Below are positions 30,298 to 40,561 of a DNA stretch of 64,000 bases, one piece after another. Each line of letters starts with the position of its first letter. Position 1 is the stretch's first letter. The stretch lies in assembly GCA_039830045.1 (NCBI GenBank), contig CP140044.1:248001-312000 (forward strand), read 5' to 3'. Origin of the DNA: Buchnera aphidicola (Floraphis choui) (GTDB taxonomy: Bacteria; Pseudomonadota; Gammaproteobacteria; Enterobacterales; Enterobacteriaceae). The notes beneath the pieces are model-generated. The model searched no databases and was not told where the DNA came from. It saw only the letters and a list, made by a program, of their open reading frames with translations. The translations under genes were made by a program, and so were the position numbers.

Positions 30298-31686
30298 ATG
30301 ATATTATCATCTCTTACTGCTATTTCACCGATTGATGGCCGTTATAGTAATCATACTACTAAATTACGAGATATTTTTAGTGAATATGCATTTTTAAAAT
30401 TTCGTGTAAAAGTTGAATTATTATGGTTAAAAAAATTATTAACATTAAACGAAATAAAAACATCTTCAAAGGAAAGTGAAACTATTGATCATCATATTGA
30501 TATTATTATCAATAATTTTAATGAAAATGATGCTCAAAATATAAAAAAATTAGAAAAAACTATCAATCATGATGTAAAATCAATAGAATATTTTTTAAAA
30601 GATAAGCTATTTAAAATGTTAGGCACACATAGAATTATAAATTTTGTACATTTTTCTTGTACTTCAGAAGATATAAATAATTTAGCTTATTCTTTGATGT
30701 TAAAAACTGCTAGAAAAAAAGTTATTATCCCAATGTGGGAAAACATCATTAAAGAAATAAAAAAAATTATAGCTCATTATTATAACTTTCCTATTTTATC
30801 TCGTACCCATGGTCAACCGGCTACTCCATCAACTATAGGAAAAGAAATGGTTAATTTTTCTTATAGAATTGAACGTCAACTTAAGCAACTTAAAAATATT
30901 AATTTGCTGGGTAAAATTAATGGTTCTACAGGAAATTATAACGCTCATTTTTCCGCTTATCCTAATATAAATTGGCATCAAATTAGTCAAGATTTTGTAT
31001 CCTCTCTTGGATTAGTTTGGAATCCATACACTACTCAAATTGAACCACATGATTATATTTCCGAATTTTTTAGTTGTATAGCTAGAGTTAATACAATTCT
31101 GATTGATTTTAACCAGGATATGTGGGGATATATTTCGTTAAATTACTTTATTCAAAAAAATAATCCTGGTGAGGTTGGATCGTCTATTATGCCTCATAAA
31201 ATAAATCCTATACATTTTGAAAATTCTGAAGGTAATCTGGGATTATCTAATGCCATAATCAATTTTTTTGTTAACAAGTTACCTATTTCTCGTTGGCAAA
31301 GAGATTTAAGTGATTCTACAGTATTACGTAATATAGGAGCAGTTATAGCTTATTCAGTAATAGCATATGATTCTCTTATATTAGGAATTCAAAAATTAAA
31401 AGTAAATGAAGTACAACTATTAGAAGATTTAGACAAACATTGGGAAATATTAGCAGAACCTATTCATACTATAATGTGTAAATATGGTATAAGAAATTCT
31501 TATGATAAATTGAAATTATTAACTAGAGGGAAAAAAATAAATTCAGCTGTAATTCATAGTTATATAAACAGTTTAACTATTCCAGAAGAAGAAAAAATAC
31601 AACTAATTCAATTAACACCTATGAATTATTTAGGTTTATCAACGAAATTAGCAAAAAATTTTAAACATCAGCAATATTATGAATAA
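30298..31686 (+). CDS. purB: adenylosuccinate lyase
   Basis: Splits fumarate from SAICAR and from adenylosuccinate in purine synthesis. The 462-residue product (E. coli 456) begins with LTAISPIDGRY and has the family signature SSIMPHKINPIHFENSEGN with the catalytic serine loop, plus RTHGQPATPSTIGKE with the conserved histidine. The sequence is intact. It ends the mnmA-hflD-purB block. Confidence 0.97.
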   Translation: MILSSLTAISPIDGRYSNHTTKLRDIFSEYAFLKFRVKVELLWLKKLLTLNEIKTSSKESETIDHHIDIIINNFNENDAQNIKKLEKTINHDVKSIEYFLKDKLFKMLGTHRIINFVHFSCTSEDINNLAYSLMLKTARKKVIIPMWENIIKEIKKIIAHYYNFPILSRTHGQPATPSTIGKEMVNFSYRIERQLKQLKNINLLGKINGSTGNYNAHFSAYPNINWHQISQDFVSSLGLVWNPYTTQIEPHDYISEFFSCIARVNTILIDFNQDMWGYISLNYFIQKNNPGEVGSSIMPHKINPIHFENSEGNLGLSNAIINFFVNKLPISRWQRDLSDSTVLRNIGAVIAYSVIAYDSLILGIQKLKVNEVQLLEDLDKHWEILAEPIHTIMCKYGIRNSYDKLKLLTRGKKINSAVIHSYINSLTIPEEEKIQLIQLTPMNYLGLSTKLAKNFKHQQYYE

Positions 31687-31801
31687 TATTAATAATTTTT
31701 CTAAAATAACATTCATATATTATGTTTTGATGTTTATCACTATTTAAAGTTTATAAAGTAGTTCAATTACATTTAAATTAAATTAAAAAGATAAGTTATT
31801 T

Positions 31802-32427
31802 ATGTATAAATTATTTCGATTATTAAAAAAAAAATAGTATTAAATACGTATATCATCTTTATTTTAGTTTTATTTTGCAAATTTCATAATTTACAAAAAA
31901 ATCATAAGACTTATTCTTATAATCATTTTTGTTCTTATAAATTTATACATTCTTGGTCACATATTGTTAAAAGAGCTTCAAAAAAATATGGAGTTGATTC
32001 AAAATTAATTGAATCGATTATTTGTATTGAATCAGCTGGAAATAAAAAAGCTATTAGTAGTTCTAAAGCAATAGGATTAATGCAAATAAAACCTCGTAGC
32101 GCTGGAAGAGAAGTATATCGATTTCAAGGTAAAAATGGTCAACCATCTATTTACGATTTATATAATCCTAAAATTAATATTGATATAGGAACAGCATATA
32201 TTTATATTTTACAACATCAAGATTTGTCAGGAATTCATAATTCGGAGATATTGAGATACGCGACAATCGTATCATATGTAAATGGATCTAACATGCTTTT
32301 AAAAACTTTATCTAATAATAGAAAGACAGCAATACAAAAATTAAATAAAATGAAAAAAAAGCAATTTTTTAATCATATAAAAAAAAACATCCAGCGATAC
32401 AGGCGTGGAAATATCTTAAGAAAGTAA
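31802..32427 (+). pseudogene. emtA: membrane-bound lytic transglycosylase EmtA, frameshifted at an A10 run (possibly rescued)
   Basis: Cleaves peptidoglycan glycan strands; an outer membrane lipoprotein in E. coli (MltE/EmtA). The ATG at 31802 reads eleven codons and stops at 31835. Another frame, open from the ten-A run at 31825-31834, encodes a lipoprotein-like signal (IVLNTYIIFILVLFC), then KKYGVDSKLIESIICIESAGNKK with the catalytic glutamate, AIGLMQIKPRSAGREVYR and YATIVSYVNGSNMLLKT, all as in E. coli EmtA. Reading eleven A instead of ten joins start and body into 208 residues (E. coli 203). The body has no stop or missing motif, so slippage rescue is more likely than decay. The first in-frame ATG in the body (32080) lies after the catalytic glutamate and cannot give an active enzyme. 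Confidence 0.85.
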
Positions 32428-32534
32428 TGATGATTTATCGTATAATATAATGTTCTTATATTAAAAAACAGTTAAATTTGTTTAAAATTATCTATTATTA
32501 AGTGAAATATAAATTATTTTATAGGATTATTTTT

Positions 32535-33320
32535 ATGGGTTTTATGAAAGGAAAAAAAATTTTAATTACTGGAGTAGCAAATCGATATTCTCTTGCTTTT
32601 GGTATAGCAAAAGCTATGCATTCACAAAATGCTAAATTGGCATTAACATATCATCTCGATAAAGTAAAAGATAAGGTTTTCTCTTTGGCAAAAGAATTAG
32701 GAATTAATATTGTATTTCCGTGTGATGTTTCTAATGATGAGAGTATAAAGCAACTTTTCTTAAATATATCAAAAAAGTGGAAAAAATTTGATGGATTTGT
32801 TCATTCTATTGCTTTTTCTCCAAAACATCAAATGTCTGGAGACTATGTAAATAATATAAATAGAAATGATTTTCTAAAAGTACATGATATTAGTTCTTAT
32901 AGCTTTGTAGGTATGGCTAGAGAATGTAGATCAATGTTAAAAAAAAACTCTTCTATTTTAACTCTAAGTTATATAGGTTCTAAAAAAGTAATACCTAATT
33001 ACAATATTATGGGTATTGCAAAAGCTTCTTTAGAATCTAATGTAAGATATATGGCAGGTAGTATGGGAGTAGATAATATTAGGGTGAATGCGATTTCATC
33101 TGCTCCTATTAAAACCCTATCTGCATGTGGAATTAAGAATTTTCGAAAAATTTTAAATTTTAGTAATTCTATTTCGCCTTATAACAATCCAGTTACAATT
33201 CAAGATATAGGTAATACTGCGGCATTTTTATGTTCTAATTTATCTAAAGGTATTACTGGTCAAATAATTTATGTAGATGGTGGATTTAATATTGCTACTA
33301 TGAATACAGTAGATAATTAA
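32535..33320 (+). CDS. fabI: enoyl-[acyl-carrier-protein] reductase (NADH)
   Basis: Last reduction of each fatty acid elongation round. The 261-residue short-chain dehydrogenase begins MGFMKGKKILITGVANRYS (E. coli MGFLSGKRILVTGVASKLS), which fixes the start at 32535, with AGGAT upstream. The catalytic region PNYNIMGIAKASLESNVRYMA contains Tyr and Lys of the active site, and the C-terminus has GQIIYVDGGFNIATMN. With fabZ and acpS it shows that an acyl-ACP pathway is kept. In E. coli it also neighbours rnb. Confidence 0.97.
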   Translation: MGFMKGKKILITGVANRYSLAFGIAKAMHSQNAKLALTYHLDKVKDKVFSLAKELGINIVFPCDVSNDESIKQLFLNISKKWKKFDGFVHSIAFSPKHQMSGDYVNNINRNDFLKVHDISSYSFVGMARECRSMLKKNSSILTLSYIGSKKVIPNYNIMGIAKASLESNVRYMAGSMGVDNIRVNAISSAPIKTLSACGIKNFRKILNFSNSISPYNNPVTIQDIGNTAAFLCSNLSKGITGQIIYVDGGFNIATMNTVDN

Positions 33321-33568
33321 AAAAATTACGTTATTTCATATATTTTATTTAATTTATAATTCTATTTTATTTCACATAAATATAAAATGAAGATAGTTAA
33401 ATATAACAATTTTTTATGTCGCTCTTTATAAATTACTTCCTCTATTTTTTATATTGTTAGAACCAACCAAGTAATATTTATACATAGTTGTAACTACTAA
33501 ATAGTATATAAAAGTATTAATATAAATAATTAAATTTTTATTTTATTTTAAATATAGGTTTTATAATT

Positions 33569-35509
33569 ATGTTTCACAATCATCCATTACTTTCAAAATT
33601 AAAAAAAAAGCTATGTTCTAAAATACCTCGCATTGAAGGAATAGTAAAAGGTACAGAAAAAGGATTTGGATTTTTAGAAATAGATTCTCGAATTAGTTAT
33701 TTTATACCACCAAAAGAAATGAAGACAGTAATGCATGGAGATCGTATTATTGCACAATTAAAAATTGAAAATTCTCGAGAAATTGTTTATCCAGAAAAAT
33801 TAGTAGAACCATTTCTATCTAAATTTGTTGGAAAAATTTACAAAATTAAAAATAAATTTTATATTAAACCAGATCATCCATTTTTAAAAGAACTAATTAT
33901 TTGTATAGTTTCTTGTGTATTACCAAAAAATATCCAAACTGGAGATTGGGCTATAGCTATATTAACTCAACACAAATTAAAAGGAGATTATAGATTTTCT
34001 GCAAAATTAATTAAATTTATTGTTGAAGAAAAAAACCCGTTAGTACCGTGGTTAGTAACTTTATCACGTCATCAATTAGAAATACTAGAACCTAATCTAC
34101 AAGCTGATAATATTACTTTAAATGATAGCTATTCAAGAATAGATCTTACTAACTTAAACTTCATTACTATTGATCATACTTCTACTAAAGATATCGATGA
34201 TGCTTTATTTATAGAGCAACAACCGTCTGGATCATTTACATTAATTGTTGCTATTTCCGATCCTACTGCTTATATTGATTTAGGGAGTGTATTAGATATT
34301 ACTGCACGTGAAAGAGGATTTACCAATTATTTGCCTGGTTTAAATATTCCTATGCTTCCTCGTATTTTGTCTGAAGATAAGTGTTCGTTGAAAATGGATC
34401 AACGTCGCCCCGTTATTGCTTGTAAAATGTTATTTAATTGTGATGGAAAATTATTATATGAAAAAACTGATTTCTTTTTAGCGTGGATTACATCTAAATC
34501 TCAATTATCATATGAATCTGTATCAGATTGGTTAGAGAATAAAGGAACATGGTATCCAGAATCTGATGTGATCGCTAATCAATTATATTTATTAAATAAT
34601 TTTTGTAATTTAAGAATTAAATGGAGAAAAGATCACGCACTATTATTTAAAGAACGTCCAGAATATGTTTTTAAATTGTCGAATGATTTCAACATATTAG
34701 GAGTATATATAGAACCTAGAAGAGTAGCTAATAGAATTATCGAAGAATCAATGATAGCAGCTAATATATGTGCAGGAAAGTTATTATCAGATAAATTAGG
34801 TTTTGGAGTATATAATACACATTCTGGTTTTGAATCTATTAATTCTGAATATGCTACTTCATTATTATCCAAGTATAATATTTCATTTAACATGAGTGAA
34901 ATTCAAACATTAGAAGGGTTTTGTAAATTAAAACGTACATTAGATAATATATCTAACGAATATCTTGACAATCGTATTCAAAGATTTTTATCTTTTGGAG
35001 AAATTCATAATGTTCCCAAACCTCATTTCGCTCTAGGATTTCCAGTTTATGCCACATGGACATCTCCTATTAGAAAATATAGTGATATGATTAATCATCG
35101 TCTTTTAAAATCTATTATTACAGGAAAAGAAAAAGCTATTTCTCCTGATAATGAAATTTTGTCAAAAATAAGTGATCGACGTCGTAAAATGAGAATAGCA
35201 AAAAGAAATATAGAAGATTGGTTATATGCTATTTTTTTAAAAAAAAGATATTATAAAGAAAAAATATTTGACGCTAAAATAACAGATATATTTCGTTCTG
35301 GAATGAAAGTAAAATTAATAAAAAATGGAGCTAATGTTTTTATACCAGCTCCTTTTTTACATAGTGTTAAACATGAATTAATTTGTGATAAAGAAAAAGG
35401 AATTGTGTACATTGTAGGAAAAGAATATTATATTATTTCTAATATCATTAAAATTATGTTGGTAGATATTAAAATAGAAACAAGAAGCATTATAGGAAAA
35501 CCAATTTAA
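33569..35509 (+). CDS. rnb: ribonuclease II
   Basis: Processive 3'-5' exoribonuclease for mRNA decay. The 646-residue product (E. coli 644) has two N-terminal cold-shock domains (EGIVKGTEKGFGFLEID, FIPPKEMKTVMHGDRI), the RNB catalytic domain with IDHTSTKDIDDALF carrying the catalytic aspartates, the YATWTSPIRKYSDMINHR signature, and a C-terminal S1 domain. The N-terminus and length identify it as RNase II, not RNase R. fabI-rnb order is as in E. coli. Confidence 0.96.
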   Translation: MFHNHPLLSKLKKKLCSKIPRIEGIVKGTEKGFGFLEIDSRISYFIPPKEMKTVMHGDRIIAQLKIENSREIVYPEKLVEPFLSKFVGKIYKIKNKFYIKPDHPFLKELIICIVSCVLPKNIQTGDWAIAILTQHKLKGDYRFSAKLIKFIVEEKNPLVPWLVTLSRHQLEILEPNLQADNITLNDSYSRIDLTNLNFITIDHTSTKDIDDALFIEQQPSGSFTLIVAISDPTAYIDLGSVLDITARERGFTNYLPGLNIPMLPRILSEDKCSLKMDQRRPVIACKMLFNCDGKLLYEKTDFFLAWITSKSQLSYESVSDWLENKGTWYPESDVIANQLYLLNNFCNLRIKWRKDHALLFKERPEYVFKLSNDFNILGVYIEPRRVANRIIEESMIAANICAGKLLSDKLGFGVYNTHSGFESINSEYATSLLSKYNISFNMSEIQTLEGFCKLKRTLDNISNEYLDNRIQRFLSFGEIHNVPKPHFALGFPVYATWTSPIRKYSDMINHRLLKSIITGKEKAISPDNEILSKISDRRRKMRIAKRNIEDWLYAIFLKKRYYKEKIFDAKITDIFRSGMKVKLIKNGANVFIPAPFLHSVKHELICDKEKGIVYIVGKEYYIISNIIKIMLVDIKIETRSIIGKPI

Positions 35510-35782
35510 CTTGAAAATATTATTATAAGTTTTATTTATTTATATTGTCTCTACGAATATCGTACTAGGACAGTAATAATGGTATTTTAAAAACATACTT
35601 TCAATTAAAATTTTCTTAGACATATTAGTAAATTTAATATTATATTTTAAAGTTTAATAAAAATAATACAATATATTTAAGAATTTCAATATGTTATTAT
35701 AATTTTTATATTGAATATTATTTATTTTATTTATGTATTATTTTTAATTTTTATCTAATTTATAATGATTTAGGAGTAAAAT

Positions 35783-36430
35783 ATGAATGTTCCTGTTTTT
35801 GATTTATCTGTATATATAAGTTTTTTTTTCAGTTTATTTGCTTTAGTTAATCCCATCGGTATGATTCCTATTTTTACTAGCATAACTAATGCTCAATCTG
35901 TAAAAGAAAGAAATCAAACAAATTTTGTTGCAAATTTAGCAGTAATTTTTATTTTATTTTTTTCCTTGCTTTTTGGTAATATTATTTTAGATTTGTTTAA
36001 TATTTCTTTGAATTCTTTTCGTATTGCTGGAGGAATATTAATTATTTCTATTGCATTTTCTATGGTTAATGGAAAGTTAATAGCAAATATCAAGCAAAAT
36101 AAAAATACAAGTTTAAAAAGCAACTTAACTAATAATATTGCTGTCGTACCATTAGCTATGCCTTTGATAGCAGGTCCAGGAGCAATTAGTGCTACTATAA
36201 TTTGGAGTACTCATTATTCTAGTTGGATTAATACATTAGGATGTACTATTACAATAATTCTTTTTTCATGTTTATGCTGGTGTTTATTTAAAATTGCACC
36301 TTTAATTGTAGATATTATAGGAGAAAGTGGAATTAATGTAATGACTCGCATCATGGGTTTGTTATTAATGGCTATAGGTGTTGAATTTATTGTTGTAGGT
36401 TTAAAATCTATTTTATTTAATTATATATGA
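35783..36430 (+). CDS. ychE: MarC/YchE family membrane protein
   Basis: Integral membrane protein (215 residues) of the UPF0056/MarC family. Six hydrophobic segments can be seen. The N-terminal FFFSLFALVNPIGMIPIF and the middle PLAMPLIAGPGAISATI are the two internal family motifs; the C-terminal TRIMGLLLMAIGVEFIVVG also matches E. coli YchE. The function of the family is unknown; the old claim of multidrug resistance for MarC was not upheld. It is one of few unassigned membrane proteins kept here. Confidence 0.9.
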   Translation: MNVPVFDLSVYISFFFSLFALVNPIGMIPIFTSITNAQSVKERNQTNFVANLAVIFILFFSLLFGNIILDLFNISLNSFRIAGGILIISIAFSMVNGKLIANIKQNKNTSLKSNLTNNIAVVPLAMPLIAGPGAISATIIWSTHYSSWINTLGCTITIILFSCLCWCLFKIAPLIVDIIGESGINVMTRIMGLLLMAIGVEFIVVGLKSILFNYI

Positions 36431-36536
36431 AGTTTTTCTTATTTATAAAAATATAATATTTTATGTTATTTAAACGATATAATTTTAGAAATTCAAGTTT
36501 TTTATATTATGTTATTTATATGGTTGTTAAGTAATA

Positions 36537-37145
36537 GTGAAATGTAACATTAAAATTCGAAATTTAGGGTTTCGCCATATTAAACCCATATCAAATCATA
36601 TGGAAAATTTTACTATTATGCGAAATAGATTCGTATTAGATGAAATATGGTTAGTACAACATTACCCAATTTTCACTATTGGAGTAAGTGAAAAAAAGCA
36701 CACTTGGTCTATTCCTAAGCATATTCCAATTATATTTAGCAATAGAGGTGGAAAAATAACATATCATGGTCCTGGGCAACTAGTAGTATATTTTTTATTA
36801 GATTTAATACGTCGTAAAATAAATATTAGCCAACTTGTTTTATTAATAGAAAAAATTGTATTATCTACTTTAAAATGTTTTTCTATTCGTGCATATACAA
36901 TGAAAAAATTTCCTGGAATATATGTTAATAATAAAAAAATATGTTCTTTTGGGTTACGTATTAAAAAAGGTTGTTCTTTTCATGGTATGGCATTAAATAT
37001 TGATATGGATTTATCTCCATTTGATTATATTAATCCTTGTGGCAATAATATTAAGATGACTCAAATTATTGATATCAATCCCAATATAAATTTTAGAATT
37101 ATTCAATTAGTATTAGTTAATAATATTAAAAAACATTTTCTATAA
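36537..37145 (+). CDS. lipB: octanoyl-[ACP]:protein octanoyltransferase
   Basis: Moves the octanoyl group from ACP to the lipoyl domains of 2-oxoacid dehydrogenases, first step of lipoate synthesis. The 202-residue product has DEIWLVQHYPIFTIG, RGGKITYHGPGQLVVY, the lysine of KKICSFGLRI and the catalytic cysteine in INPCGN. It starts with GTG at 36537. It depends on octanoyl-ACP made by the FabZ/FabI pathway and passes its product to lipA, 147 bases downstream. Confidence 0.95.
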   Translation: MKCNIKIRNLGFRHIKPISNHMENFTIMRNRFVLDEIWLVQHYPIFTIGVSEKKHTWSIPKHIPIIFSNRGGKITYHGPGQLVVYFLLDLIRRKINISQLVLLIEKIVLSTLKCFSIRAYTMKKFPGIYVNNKKICSFGLRIKKGCSFHGMALNIDMDLSPFDYINPCGNNIKMTQIIDINPNINFRIIQLVLVNNIKKHFL

Positions 37146-37292
37146 ATTACATTTTTATATACGATATTAATTTGAAATTATTAATAATTAATATATAATA
37201 TACTTCAAAAATTTATAATATAAGCATATTATAGATTTTTGAAAGAATAGGTATGATTTCTATATAATTTAATCATAGGAATACTAAAACTT

Positions 37293-38272
37293 ATGTATAA
37301 AAAAAAAATAACTTTCTAAATAGCAAAAATATTAATATTTCTCGTAAAAAAGAAATATCTATAAGAGTTTTATCAAATTTCAATAATCAAATTTTAAAAA
37401 AACCTAATTGGATAAAAGTCAAATTTCCATCTAACATAAATAAAATTCATGATACTATAAATTCTTTAAGACAAAAAAAATTAAATACTGTCTGTGAACA
37501 AGCATTATGCCCAAATATATCAGAATGCTTTAATCAAGGAACAGTTACGTTTATGATTCTTGGAACAATTTGTACTAGAAGATGTCCTTTTTGTGCAGTA
37601 GATCATGGTAAACCATTAGCAATTAATTTAAAAGAACCACAACAATTATCTCAAGCTGTAATCGATTTGAATATAAAACATATTGTTATTACCTCTGTAG
37701 TACGAGATGATTTAGAAGATAGAGGTGCAAAACATTTTTTAAATTGTATTCAAGCTATTCGTAAAAAAAAGAACATCATAATTGAAATTTTAGTTCCAGA
37801 TTTTAGAGGTGCACTAAAAAATGCTATAAAAACTATTAGTTTATCTCCTCCAAATATCTTTAATCATAATTTAGAAAATGTACCTAGATTATATAAATTA
37901 GTGAGACCAGGAGCAAGTTATAAGAAATCATTGAAATTATTGAAACTTTTTAAAGTTACTAACCCAAATGTTATAACTAAATCAGGTTTAATGTTAGGAT
38001 TAGGAGAAACTAAAAAAGAAGTACTAAAAGTTATGAAAGATTTGTTTGATAATGGCGTTAGTATATTAACTCTAGGTCAATATTTACAACCTAGTACATT
38101 ACATCTTCCAGTACAAAGATATCTTAATCCATTAGAGTTCTCTCAACTTGAAAAAGAAGCTCTTTCAATAGGATTTAAAAAAGCATTTTGTGGCCCATTA
38201 GTTCGTTCATCATATCATGCAGAATTTCAATACAATAATTTAATAAAATTTACTAGAAATATATGCAATTAA
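37293..38272 (+). pseudogene. lipA: lipoyl synthase, frameshifted at an A10 run after the start codon (possibly rescued)
   Basis: Radical SAM enzyme that inserts two sulfurs into the octanoyl chain. The ATG at 37293 is followed by TAT and ten A (37299-37308) and its frame stops at 37317. The body lies in another frame, open from the A run: LKKPNWIKVKFP, the auxiliary cluster cysteines in CEQALCPNISEC, the radical SAM cysteines in CTRRCPFC, then EILVPDFRG and GLMLGLGETKKE. Reading eleven A joins start and body into 326 residues (E. coli 321). The first ATG inside the body (37553) would lose the auxiliary cluster, so it cannot be the true start. All cysteines are intact, arguing for a working gene via slippage. 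Confidence 0.87.
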
Positions 38273-38282
38273 CTATTATGTA

Positions 38283-39014
38283 TCATTTATTTAGTTCTAT
38301 TTGAATATTTTTTAATTCTATTAGTGGATTTTTTAAAGATGTAATAGCTCTTCCAATAATAATATAGTCAATATTACATTTCTTTGCTATTCTTGGGGTA
38401 ATAACGTTTTTTTGATCATGAAAAGATCTTTTTTCTAGTCGAATTCCAGGAGTTAATATTTTAAAGTTATCTCCTAATTTTTTTCTTATATTTAATACTT
38501 CTTGACCTGGACAAATAATTCCGTCTAAATTACATTTTTGTGCTAATTTAGACATAACAAGTATATAATTTTTAATTGACATATTAATTCCTATACTTCG
38601 AATATCTGACTTGTCAAGACTAGTTAATATGGTTACCCCCATAATTAATGGTTTTTTTTTGTGAAATGATTGTAATGCTAATTTAGCTGATTGTAACATT
38701 TTTATTCCTCCACAAATATGAACACTAATCATCCATATTCCTAAATCAGCTGCAGATTTTATAGCCCCAAATACTGTATTTGGAATATCATGAAATTTTA
38801 GATCTAAAAAAACATTAAATCCCATTTTTTGAATTTTTTTTATAAATTTACATCCAAATAAGGTAAACATAATCTTTCCTATTTTTAGTGCATAAATATT
38901 AGGATCAAGACTATTTATTAATTTCATAGCTTTATTTTTATTAAAAAAATCTAAAGCAATAATAATATTTGGTTTTTTGGTAGCGTTTCGTAGTTTCATA
39001 GAACAAAATCTCAT
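38283..39014 (-). CDS. pyrF: orotidine 5'-phosphate decarboxylase
   Basis: Makes UMP from OMP. The 243-residue TIM-barrel protein has IIALDF at the N-terminus, the catalytic FLDLKFHDIPNT (Asp-Lys-Asp array), GVTILTS and the C-terminal IDYIIIGRAIT phosphate-binding loop. The start may be the ATG at 39014 or the in-frame ATG at 38999; neither has a clear ribosome-binding site. It converges on lipA with only ten bases between the stops. Confidence 0.95.
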   Translation of the reverse strand: MRFCSMKLRNATKKPNIIIALDFFNKNKAMKLINSLDPNIYALKIGKIMFTLFGCKFIKKIQKMGFNVFLDLKFHDIPNTVFGAIKSAADLGIWMISVHICGGIKMLQSAKLALQSFHKKKPLIMGVTILTSLDKSDIRSIGINMSIKNYILVMSKLAQKCNLDGIICPGQEVLNIRKKLGDNFKILTPGIRLEKRSFHDQKNVITPRIAKKCNIDYIIIGRAITSLKNPLIELKNIQIELNK

Positions 39015-39509
39015 ATTAATAAATTTTAATTTTATTAATTAGTTCTAGCATTATAAAGACTAATTTTAAATTTTCAAAAACATTTAATGATTTTAAAATA
39101 GAAATGTGACATCATAAATAACGTTGTTAGTTTTAACAAAATTAGATATTTAAAAAATTGTAGTTTTTTAAAGTTTAGTTGTATTTTCAAAATCAAAACA
39201 TAATAATTTTAAAATTATACAATATTTATAAATTTTGAGAAATTTTAAGGATTATGAATTATATTTTAAAAAATTTACTTTATGTTATTAATATATTTTA
39301 TAATTGTATATAAAACATAAAAATATAATAAGTTTTTTCATTTACTTAAATATATTTTAAGTTTACGAAACTTACATTCTGTTAAATAAATATTATCATT
39401 AATATAGTGATTATACGCTATCGATATTGTAACATATATGTTTATTATATATTTTAAAAACTACGTTTTTATAAATGTTAGATTTTAAACGAATAATAAT
39501 GGAGAATAT
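39015..39509. other. A/T-rich divergent spacer between pyrF and ribA
   Basis: About 500 bases without a recognisable gene. In E. coli pgpB, lapA and lapB lie between ribA and pyrF; I see no readable remnant of them. There is no tRNA-like or G+C-rich island. Confidence 0.6.
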
Positions 39510-40100
39510 ATGCAACTTAAAAGGATAGCGGAAGCTAAATTACCTACTATATTTGGTGAATTTTTAATGATTGTCTTTGAAGAAAAACATGGAGGAAAAA
39601 ACCATATTGCTTTAGTTTATGGAGATATTAAAAATCGTCATTCTGTTTTATCAAGGATTCATTCCGAGTGCCTTTCTGGAGATGCATTTTTTAGTTTACG
39701 TTGTGATTGTGGATTTCAATTACAATCAGCGTTAATGACCATTGCTAAAGCAGGTAGTGGAATTCTAATATATCATCGTCAAGAAGGAAGAAACATTGGT
39801 TTATCAAACAAAATTCGAGCTTATGCATTACAAGATATAGGTTTAGATACTGTAGAAGCTAATCATTATTTAGGATTTTCTGAAGATGAAAGAGACTTCA
39901 CTTTTTGTGCTGATATATTTAAATTATTAGATATTAAAACGATACGATTATTAACTAATAATCCATTAAAAGTAAAAATTTTAAATAAAAATGGTATAAA
40001 AATTATAGAAAGAATATCATTAATTTCAGGAAGAAATATTAATAATTTTAAGTATTTAAACACTAAAGCAAAAAAAATGGGGCATATTTTCCCAACTTAA
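39510..40100 (+). CDS. ribA: GTP cyclohydrolase II
   Basis: First step of riboflavin synthesis from GTP. The 196-residue product equals E. coli RibA in size and has the zinc site [15 protein letters not shown], the [10 protein letters not shown] loop and [13 protein letters not shown] good GGAG lies at about 39501. No riboflavin-sensing element is visible in the leader. It is followed by a 461-base convergent spacer before cls. Confidence 0.96.
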   Translation: MQLKRIAEAKLPTIFGEFLMIVFEEKHGGKNHIALVYGDIKNRHSVLSRIHSECLSGDAFFSLRCDCGFQLQSALMTIAKAGSGILIYHRQEGRNIGLSNKIRAYALQDIGLDTVEANHYLGFSEDERDFTFCADIFKLLDIKTIRLLTNNPLKVKILNKNGIKIIERISLISGRNINNFKYLNTKAKKMGHIFPT

Positions 40101-40561
40101 TATAAATTAAATTTAAAATTAATAATAAAATATCAATAAATAGTAAATATATTCCATTTCACTACAAAATAATTTGTATTTTTAAAAATATTTATTAATA
40201 AAATTATAAGAACATTATTAATAGTAAATTATTATAAAGATATGTAGGCATCTTGTACATTCCAAACTGTTAAGTGCCTACATAATAACTAGTTAACATG
40301 TTTTAAGAAATAATAATATAAGTAATAATTATTTAATATTATAAGAATGTAAATTTCAATAATTTAATAATATTTCTTTATAATAGTAAAATTTTAAATA
40401 TTTATTATTTATAATTTTATTAATGTTTACATTATATAAATGTAGTATTTTATAAAAATTTCCTAATATTTTAGAAATAAAATTATTTTAAATTTATATT
40501 TTAATTTCTGAACACTTATATATTCATTAGATTTAATATTATTTTTATTTCTTTAAAAAAT
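40101..40561. other. convergent spacer between ribA and cls
   Basis: Mostly A and T, with a single G+C-richer island at 40241-40284 that forms a hairpin (listed separately). No coding frame with homology could be found in it. Confidence 0.6.
40241..40284. terminator. hairpin in the ribA-cls convergent gap
   Basis: TATGTAGGCA (40241-40250) pairs perfectly with TGCCTACATA (40275-40284), a 10-bp stem with a 24-base loop containing TTGTACATTCCAAACTGTTA. It lies between two genes that both end here, so a bidirectional terminator or RNA-stabilising stem is the simplest reading. No U-run follows on either strand. Confidence 0.55.

Noticed and set aside
35545..35580. Possible small RNA between rnb and ychE
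   Set aside because: A slightly G+C-richer stretch forms only a weak, interrupted stem, with no promoter or terminator to support a gene.
39420..39509. A riboflavin (FMN) riboswitch before ribA
   Set aside because: The leader has no G+C-rich conserved stems of the RFN element; it is plain A/T.
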